From Cudoniella acicularis (lineage: Eukaryota; Ascomycota; Leotiomycetes; Helotiales; Helotiaceae): a DNA stretch of 17,151 nucleotides. How positions within the stretch are numbered: the stretch's first letter is position 1; each line of letters begins with the position of its first letter. Location of the stretch: assembly GCA_013054445.1 (NCBI GenBank), contig JAAMPI010001243.1, forward strand, positions 1 to 17,151, read 5' to 3'. This document shows, piece after piece, positions 9,328 to 17,151 of the stretch. The notes below the pieces were generated by a model. It saw only the letters and a program-made list of their open reading frames with translations. It was not told the DNA's origin and searched no databases. Position numbers and translations under genes: made by a program.

Positions 9328-9784
9328 ATGCAGAGTAAGGCAGGGAACTAGCCTATTAGGGCATTTGAGCAGGGTCTAAAAATAAGAATAACTTTAATTT
9401 TGGCCTAAAATGAATTCTAAATCCTTAAGCAAAGTTGTAGTAATAGTAGTAGTGATTTGATATTGTGAGGAGGCGTTAGTAGGCAAAGAAGTCACGTGTA
9501 GCAGGAAAAAGATTCAGTACAGAACTAATCTCTAGCCCCGGGGGGTCTAGAGAAGCCCCCTTTTTATTAGCTATCTGCTATCGATAGGGGTCCGATGCCA
9601 AGGCCCAATGATGATAGAAATCAATGGCATTATCTGGCATCCTGTGCCACGTATCAAGTGCCCCAGAACCATGATCCTGGATGTTAGAGGTTTGCTACCG
9701 ACATCATTCCGGACATCCATCGACGATCTAAGCCACGTGACGGGCACCACCTGGCAGGTAAGCGAACCACATCACAGATATAAG
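9328..9784. other. Unassigned DNA between LINE and AT-rich block
   Basis: No gene that I can support. It holds a short run of TAG/TAA trinucleotides near 9437-9456, a dyad of CTCTAG and CTAGAG around a C4G6 core at 9530-9552, and CACGTG hexamers near 9493 and 9732. The plus-strand frame at 9608-9808 reads like ordinary protein in places but has no family match and runs into the AT block; it may be a relic. Confidence 0.3.
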
Positions 9785-10076
9785 ATTACTTTTATATATG
9801 ATTTTTAAATTAGCGGTCTAATTTATAAATATTATAATAGAAATTATTATATAAAATTGTTTTAAACTTTAAAATTTCAAATTTTAACGCGAAACTATTA
9901 GTATATCAAGAGATATATAAAGTTCTTATAAATTAAAAAGAATTTATAAATCCGGACCCTTGATTCATGATTTATAGGGCCTCGATTCATATTCGCGGAT
10001 AGGCTCTCTGATTCACCATAATTATGAATTAATTCATGAATAATTCATAATTCATAATTCAATGCCGAGACCTACA
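9785..10076. repeat. Second AT-rich degraded repeat block with ATTCAT iterations
   Basis: Strongly AT-rich and frameless. From about 9960 it contains a series of GATTCAT/ATTCAT words, including the perfect palindrome ATGAATTAATTCAT at 10024-10037. Its right edge (AATTCAATGCCGAGACCTACA, about 10056-10076) nearly repeats the right edge of the block at 2447-2885 in the same orientation, so the two are probably ends of related repeats. Confidence 0.5.
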
Positions 10077-10530
10077 CCCCTGAGCTAGGCCTAATTAGGA
10101 CAAGTGACTTGCGTGCCGACGCGTGGAGGCCTAGAAATTTCATCGCCGCGCGTCAGCAAGCAGGTTCCCATAATTTTTCATCCAATCAAAAAGAAGAACG
10201 TTGTGCATATTATCATTGATATATATTCTCGAATAAATTCTACAATGCGGTGTGCCTCGTATGGCACCAGAGTACAAGGAGGCTAAGAGGTGTTAAACAG
10301 CAGTAACGAAAGCCGGTCATAATGAAGTATGGCTGTGGGCCTGCAAGGGCTGCTGTATTCCATCGTTTGGCGCGTCAAATACACACACACCTAGTCGTGG
10401 ACAAGAAGTTCTTCCCAAAAATTCCCATGTACATAAGAGCTGGGGTTCGGCTTGACCACAGTCTACGGCCGCCGCACGAACGTGAGGAATGAAACACGTC
10501 ACACATCTCCGAAAAAGCCATCCATCGTTT
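10077..10530. other. Unassigned intergenic DNA
   Basis: Normal base composition with a short CA microsatellite at 10379-10390. Short frames on both strands show nothing that I recognise. No RNA gene or repeat is evident. Confidence 0.35.
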
Positions 10531-10899
10531 TCAAGATCTACCGCAAGGCGTGGATATCTTATGTTTCACCATTCCTTCATCAGCAAGTTCAAGCAGTGCG
10601 GCATCTCCTTGAATTTTCTCAACGAGAGTGTGGCACAGCTTTTACGCCGCCACTCTGCATCAGAGTATGCACAATCCCGACATGACTTCAAGCTCCCTCA
10701 AAGAATGTAGATAGTATGTCACTTCGGCTAATCTTGCAGATTCGAGGAGCTTGCCTACCCTGGATGAGGCCTGAATACCATCATTTCCAACGAATGGGAT
10801 CAGCAGTCGGAGTAAGTCATTCTTGTCTGTACTCAATGGATTCTGGAAACTCACGATTTCGGTTTTGCGGTACAGGACTGGAGACTTTTCTCGGAACAT
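10531..10899 (-). pseudogene. Broken coding relic, unidentified
   Basis: The minus-strand frame from 10899 to a final TGA at 10531-10533 is interrupted by only two stops, a TGA at 10660-10662 and a TAA at 10642-10644, and coding character continues in the same frame on both sides. Before the stops it includes NDLLRLLIPFVGNDGIQ and LAEVTYYLHSLRELEVM; after them KLCHTLVEKIQGDAALLELA. Both stops could come from C-to-T change (CGA to TGA, CAA to TAA). The helical, Leu-rich pattern would suit a repeat-type alpha-helical protein, but I recognise no family. The 5' part is absent: an in-frame TGA lies two codons above the first ATG. An alternative is a live gene with a small intron across the stops; I found no convincing splice pair. 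Confidence 0.35.
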
Positions 10900-11104
10900 A
10901 CCTCAAGACTGTGCAAATTGAGATGGGCACTTAATAGACTCAGGTCCAACCAAAGAATTACAAAAAGAGCGGAATTTTAGAATTCCTCACACGAAGCAAA
11001 CCGAATTCTGAATCCACTCATCACGGGCCACGATCCTCGACGACCTCGGGACTTATCAGGTGCCCGACCCATCCAGAAACGCCTCGGTCCCGACGTTCTT
11101 CGAG
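10900..11104 (+). promoter_or_regulatory. Presumed promoter and 5' UTR of the PKS gene
   Basis: The 205 bases between the relic and the PKS start hold no coding frame (TAATAG near 10932). I see no convincing TATA box. Assignment rests on position only; the promoter may extend further upstream into the relic. Confidence 0.35.
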
Positions 11105-14100
11105 ATGGCATTCAGTCAGGACGACACTTTACCGGCTATTCCAGTCAACGGACATAAGAATGGGCACAATGGCAGAGAGGCGAACGGTCCCAACAAGCCA
11201 AGTTTGAATGGATCTCCTGACGAAAAGAACTTTGCGTCGATGGAGACGATGTCTGCAGCCTCGTACAATGTCCCTATTGCTATCTGCGGCATGGGCATGA
11301 GATTGCCTGGCGGCATCCGCAACGATAGAGATTTGTACTCATTTCTTGTTGGCAAGAGAGATGCTCGCATGCCAATCCCCAAAGAACGCTACAATATTGA
11401 CGCCTACTACAATGAGCATCACAAGCTGGGGTCCATATCCACACATCACGGATACTTTCTCGAAGATCTCGACCTTTCGAAATTCGATGTATCCATGTTC
11501 AGCATGACAGCCGCAGAGGTTAATCGTCTTGACCCCAACCAGCGTCTAATTCTCGAAGTTGTACGCGAAGCATTCGAGAGTGCAGGCGAATCCGAGTTCC
11601 GTGGAAAGAACATCGCGACATATGCAAGTGTTTACTCGGAGGATTGGCAGGACATGCAGAACCGGGACCTCGTCGACATCGGGCCTTATCAGTTGACGGG
11701 AAAGCTGGACTTCATGTTGAGCAACCGGATTGCTTACGAGTACGATCTCAGAGGACCTAGCTCCACGGTCAAGACTGCGTGCTCTTCATCAGGCATGGCT
11801 CTCCACCAGGCTCTTCAGTCCATTCGCCTTGGTGAGACGTCATCAGCTATAGTGGCTGGTGCAAACCTATTGATGACACCCAGCCTCACGGTCACCATGT
11901 CTGGCGCTCAAATTCTGTCCCCAGACGGGTCGTGCAAGTCGTTTGATGCCGCGGCAAACGGTTTCGCGAGAGCGGAAGCAGTATCCTGCTTGTACGTCAA
12001 GCGCCTGGACCGGGCGATACGCGACGGAAATCCAGTCCGTGCCGTCATCCGAGCCTCTGCAGCCGGAGCTGACGGCAAGACGGGTGGCGTTGCTGTTCCC
12101 AACCCAGCGGCGCATGAAGCACTTATCCGTGCCACATACCGGAGCGCCGGTTTGGACTTCGCTCGTACGGCTATGTTCGAGTGCCACGGCACCGGCACTG
12201 CGGTTGGTGACCCTATGGAATGCATCGCAATTGCCAACTGCTTTGGACATGATGGCATCTACATCGGATCGGTCAAACCCAATCTAGGACACTCCGAAGG
12301 CGCGTCGGCCATATCAAGTCTTCTAAAGGCGACATTAGCGCTGGAGAATAAGACGATCATTCCGAATATCAAGTTCAACACGCCTAATCCAGCCAGTGAG
12401 TTCTACCGGTGTCAAACTCCACCCTCCAGTTCTATTTGAGGATGCAATGAAAACTGACTCTGTGTATTGCAGTTCCTTGGGACGAGGCCAAGTTGAAGGT
12501 TGCGACTGATCCCGAGGCATGGCCCAAAGATCGTGCTGAGCGAATCAGCGTGAATTCCTTTGGCTTTGGAGGCAGCAATGTCCACGTAAGTACTTCCTGA
12601 GCTGGACTACCTAGTTGTTTTGTAATTTGCTCCTTAATTAGCCCGGCTACTTACTCGGAGACAGTTCATTCTTGAGTCTGCGAAGTCTTACGGGATTTCG
12701 CCCAATAGTCTATTGCACAACGGAGCTTCGCAGCATCGTGCCAAGAATAATTTGTTATTGTTCTCAGCCAACAGTACACAATCACTCCACCACGTCGCCG
12801 ATAGTCACCTGAGATACCTCGAACTATATCCCGAGAGACTGGAGTCCTTAGCCTATAATCTCGCTGAGCGCAGAGAGCATTTGACCACCCGTGCTTTTTG
12901 TATCACCGATGGTACCACACCAGGCAAGGTAAGCAGCCACGCCAAGAGAGCACATGGAACTTCCAAGGTCGCCTTTGTCTTTACAGGCCAAGGAGCACAA
13001 TGGCCACGAATGGGTCGCCATCTACTCGATGCGTTTCCACTTTTCCGGGCCACAATCAGAGAACTTGACAGTATACTGCAATCGTTGCAACATGCTCCAG
13101 ATTGGAGCATTGAGGAGACTCTACTCGCCTGCGAAGACAAGGCCATCATTGCCAGACCTGATTTCTCACAGCCACTTTGCACAGCCTTGCAAATAGCCTT
13201 AGTTGATCTTCTTGCCTCCTGGAATGTTCTACCGGCATGCGTTGTCGGACATTCGAGTGGGGAGATAGCCGCCGCTTATGCAGCGGGCGCGTTGTCCAAG
13301 CGGTCAGCTATCATTACTGCCTACTACCGTGGGTATTGCTGCGTGCAGTACGAGAAGTCGCAGTCCGGGGGCGGTATGGCAGCTGTCGGAATGGGGGTGG
13401 GCGACGTGCATCCCTTTCTCGTGGACGGTGTCGGCGTTGCCTGTGAGAACAGCAACAAGAGCGTCACTTTGAGTGGAGACATCAAGGCACTTGAGATAAC
13501 ACTTGCCGCGATCAAGATGAGTAATCCGGATATATTCACGCGGAGGCTTCAGGTTGAGACGGCGTACCATTCTCCCCGCATGCAAGCAATTGGCGACAGG
13601 TATCGTGAGCTCATTAGCGGCTGTATTGAGCAGCAGGACTTTCGAATACCTTTCTTCTCCAGTGTCAAGGCCAAGTTACTCAAAAGTGGCAGCGATGTCA
13701 ACGCGGAATACTGGCAGGAAAACTTGGAGCATCCCGTCCTATTTCATTCAGCTGCCACTGCTTTGCTTCAGGACCACCCGGAAATTGGTATACATCTGGA
13801 AATTGGTCCTCATGGAGCCCTCGCAGGACCATTGCGACAAATATACACAGAACGAAACACGTCGTCAATGGTCTACGTACCAACTTTAGTACGCAACAAG
13901 AATGATTCAGAGGCTATATTGGAGAGCATCGGCCAGCTATTCTGCGCCGGTGTAGAAGTCCGGCCTCCAGTGTCGCCTGAATCCAGAAGAGTCCTTACCG
14001 ACCTGCCTTCGTACCCATGGCATTACGATCAGAGCTACTGGGCCGATAATCGCATCATGTTCAATTACAGACACCAGCGGTATGCTGCCCACGACATACT

Positions 14101-17079
14101 TGGCACACGCCTCCTCGAAGCAAGCGACCTCGAGCCATGTTGGCGTAAACTCCTTCGCGTGGCTGATGTCCCTTGGATTCAAGATCACCGCGTGGGAAGT
14201 GACATCGTCTTTCCTGCTGCTGGTTATGTGGCGATGGCTGGAGAGGCTATCAAGCAGATGCAAGATGGAGATCAGGATCCCATTGATGGAGGTTACACGG
14301 TCCGAGACGTCTCTCTCAGCCATGCCATGCTGTTTCGGGACGATGACACGCCTCTCGAAGTCTTAACTTCCCTCAGGCAAAAAGCACTTACCACGAGACT
14401 GGACAGCAACTGGTACGAATTTTCAATTTCATCCCACAATAGCTCTGGGTGGACGAAACACTGTCGTGGGTTGGTCACCATCGGGCATACCGGTAGTTCT
14501 GGGGCACCGCAAGAAGAGAGCATCAAGACATTCACAAAAAAAGTGTCCACCGACAGGTGGTACAAAGCCATGGCTCACGTCGGTTTAAATTATGGGCCCC
14601 GGTTCACCGGCCTCCAAGATATCACGGCGGCCGTTAGGGAGAATGCGGCGTCGGCATGCGTTACTGACAGACGCGAGGCGTGGGAGTCCAGTTACAATAT
14701 CCACCCCTCCACTCTCGACATCATGTTCCAATCCCTCATCGTTGCTCAGACTCGAGGAGTTTACAGGGATCTCAACAAGCTGGCACTTCCGACGCTCATT
14801 GAGGAGCTCTACGTTGGTGCTGTTGATCCGTCCACAACCATCAAACTGGTGACGGAGGGTGCGTCTGGCAGCAACAAAATGCACGGCTCGTCATATGGCG
14901 TCGTAGGCGGCCACAGAGTGCTGTCTTTGAAGGGCCTTCACGGTACACCCGTGGAAAACGAATCCCCCACTCAGGAGATGGAAGCCAACACACAACATCT
15001 ACACTGGAAGCCCGATTTTGACTTGATTGAACATCCCAGCCTCATGCGTCGTGTTGAGTTGGACCCAGAGAAGACCCTGGTGCCCGTCGAGCGACTTTTT
15101 GTTCTTTGCGCGATCGAGGCTCAACAGAAGCTCCAGGGTGCCATTCCCTGCCAGCCACACTATGCCAAGTTTATGGGCTGGCTTGACAAACAGATCAAGC
15201 GCTTTGCGGAAGGCAACATTCCACTGGTTCCCGACTCCGACGATTTGTTGCGTCTCAGCAGTGATAGCCGTCAGCAAATTATGAGAGATTGTCTGGAAAA
15301 AACACTAAGTCTCAAATCCCGCCCGCTGGGTCTATCTACGTGGAAGACATTTGAGAATATACGAGATATCATCGAAGGCCGCGTCGAGTTCTTAGACCTC
15401 CTGTACGAGGATGGTCTTTTGCAATCCATATACGACTGGATGAACGACCGCCTTGACAACACCGCTTTCTTCCAACTGCTGGGAAACACGCAGCCGCAGA
15501 TCAGAATCTTAGAGATCGGCGCTGGTACGGGTGGGTTGACCTCAAAGATCTTGAACAGCTTACGATCTGAGTATGGCGAGCGGCTATTCCTAAGCTACAC
15601 GTACACCGACGTGTCATCTGGATTCTTTGTGCAAGCACAAGATAGATTCAAAGATTATGATGGGATTGAATACAAAGTCCTGGATATCTCCAAGGATCCT
15701 ATCGAGCAAGGCTTCGATGCAAATGGGTACAATCTTGTCGTTGCTTCTAACGTGCTTCATGCCACACCAATTCTTCGCGAGACGCTCAGCAATTGCCGAA
15801 AACTGCTGAAGCCCGACGGCCGCCTATTTCTACAGGAACTTTCACCTGTTACGAGGGGCGTGAACTTTGTCTTTGGGCTTTTTTCTGGCTGGTGGCTTGG
15901 TAAGGAGGACGACCGGCCCGACGAACCATACATAAGCCCCAGTGAGTGGGATGAAAGGTTACGCGACGTTGGATTTCAAGGTGTCGACTCCGTCACCTTC
16001 GACGGCGACGAGCCCTATCAGCTGAATGCCAACATAATCGCTCGTCCAGCAATTTCTGAGCCAGTGTCGGCAACTCCTGAAGCTCGCCGTGTCACACTAC
16101 TCACGAATTCGAAGCCGATGGGGCCGTTCGCGACATTCACTCGAGATAAATTTGAGTCTCAAGGCTACGAGGTTGATCATTGCATATGGTCAAAGGACAT
16201 GGTCATCCCTGAGGGGCAAGACCTCATATCGTTCCTCGATGTGGAAGACAGCAGGCACCCGATTCTAAGATATTTGAGCCAGGATACACTTGATCAGCTT
16301 CTGGGTCTCGTCGAGAGCATGTCAGGCTCTACGATTCTCTGGCTAACCAGGTCCGCACAGCTGGGGTGCGAAGACCCCCATCATGGTCAAATTCTTGGAT
16401 TTGCGAGAACGGCACGCATGGAGCTGGCCGTGGACTTTGCCACGTTGGAGCTAGACAGCACAAGCATTGATGCTGCCTCGGCAGTTCCAGGCGTGCTTGG
16501 TAAGATCCAGCAATCGCTGACTCTCGATGCCGACTTGGACCCAGATATGGAATTTTCTTTGAAGGATGGTGTAGTTCATCTCAGCCGATATCACTGGGTT
16601 CCAGTGAGAAAAGCCCTGGCTGAATCTCAACCCCCATCCGATGCCAAAAGGTTGGTCATCGGGCAGCCTGGCATGCTACAATCTCTCGAATGGCGTGCGC
16701 AGGCTTTTGGGGATCTCGGGTCGGATGCAGTTCGCATGCGCATGAGTACCATCGGCATGAACTTCAAGGAGCTCATGGTCGCCCTGGGTGTCCTGGTTCT
16801 TGATAACCCCGGCGAGCCCAGCGGCGGGATCAATGCCCTTGGTGCTGAGGGAACTGGCCGCATCACAGCTGTCGGCTCTGCGGTCAAAGATTTCAAGGTT
16901 GGTGACCGCGTCATGGCAATTGGATCTACCTCCCCTGGATTTGCCACCGAAGTTCAACGGCCATCCGCATGTTGCGTCAAGATTCCAGACCGACTGAGTG
17001 ACGAGGAGGCGGCTACAATGCCTGCCGTCTATTATACCGTCATCTATTGTCTCGTCAATAGAGCACACGTGGAACGAGG
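11105..17079 (+). CDS. Highly reducing iterative polyketide synthase, 3' end missing
   Basis: Builds a reduced, C-methylated polyketide from malonyl-CoA in the cytosol. Exons: 11105-12395, 12473-12585, 12665-17079; introns 12396-12472 (GTGAGT...GCAG) and 12586-12664 (GTAAGT...ACAG), both in the KS region. The start is the first in-frame ATG; an earlier GTG at 11060 was not used. About 1,940 residues are present. KS (about 56-480) has Cys226 in TACSSS, His361 in CHGTGT and His396 in NLGHSEG. AT (about 570-890) has Ser665 in GHSSGE and His770 in AYHSP. DH (about 943-1230) has His976 in DHRVGSDIVFP and Asp1153 in HPSTLDIMF. C-MeT has LEIGAGTGG (1417-1425) and VVASNVLHAT. A pseudo-KR-like linker (about 1610-1790) precedes ER, which starts near 1801 and is cut before its cofactor loop. 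The rest of ER, KR and ACP (some 500-600 residues in full-length relatives) is absent. All visible active sites are intact. Product not predictable. Confidence 0.95.
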
Positions 17080-17151
17080 NNNANAAATCTAGAATTATCT
17101 TATTAGAGTTATTAGAAGAGTTTTAATAAGATATTAATAAAGGTCCTTTTC
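17080..17151. other. Ambiguous bases and AT-rich tail cutting the PKS
   Basis: Bases 17080-17084 read n-n-n-a-n. They are followed by 67 A/T-rich bases with an immediate in-frame TAG (17090-17092) and no similarity to an ER domain. This looks like a contig join or a collapse into RIP-eroded repeat, not a natural gene end. Whether the gene is really broken here cannot be decided from the window. Confidence 0.75.

Noticed and set aside
9608..9808. 66-codon plus-strand frame with protein-like stretches
   Set aside because: Too short, no family match, and its end runs into AT-rich decay; recorded only as possible relic.
10379..10390. CA microsatellite
   Set aside because: Short simple repeat of a kind common in fungal intergenic DNA.
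11867..12287. Three overlapping frames of 114-127 codons on both strands inside the KS region
   Set aside because: Shadows of the GC-rich KS coding sequence; the KS frame holds all catalytic residues.
12396..12439. Apparent PKS stop codon ending a 459-codon frame
   Set aside because: It lies in an intron with GTGAGT donor and TTGCAG acceptor; splicing restores the conserved KS sequence ending NTPNP-IPWDEAK in phase.

Overview
The window looks like chromosomal DNA from a filamentous ascomycete (Pezizomycotina). It carries an iterative highly reducing polyketide synthase (HR-PKS) gene with short GT-AG introns, a DUF2855-family gene, and a retroelement whose mutations fit repeat-induced point mutation (RIP). 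Very AT-rich, gene-free blocks alternate with normal-composition coding DNA, as in fungi with RIP-shaped AT isochores. The sequence does not identify the species.

Layout. 1-489: AT-rich to mixed non-coding DNA. 490-1755 (-): intact intronless DUF2855-family gene. 1756-2446: its upstream region. 2447-2885: very AT-rich block bounded by an imperfect direct repeat. 2992-4741 (-): an unrecognised protein whose best model has three exons (513 aa). 4742-5590: unassigned. 5607-9311 (-): a 5'-truncated, heavily RIP-mutated Tad1-like LINE, flanked by a perfect 16-bp direct repeat (5591-5606 and 9312-9327) that reads as its target-site duplication. 9328-10530: unassigned DNA plus a second AT-rich block. 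10531-10899 (-): a broken coding relic. 11105-17079 (+): HR-PKS with KS, AT, DH, C-methyltransferase, pseudo-KR and the start of ER. It is cut at an N-run (17080-17084), after which only AT-rich DNA is seen.

Working together. The PKS would build a reduced, C-methylated chain from malonyl-CoA; its release and full reduction level cannot be read because the C-terminus is absent. The DUF2855 protein and the 513-aa protein are candidate accessory members (tailoring and regulation respectively), but this is inference from proximity. They lie about 6-10 kb from the PKS, across a retroelement insertion and AT-rich blocks, so the locus may be a cluster expanded or broken up by repeats.

Most notable: the retrotransposon's death can be read codon by codon. 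One reading frame runs about 3.6 kb from the endonuclease through the reverse transcriptase to the C-terminus, broken by stops at places where CpA-to-TpA change explains them. The hallmark LPQGSP reads LP*GSP and the expected YADD reads YVDD.
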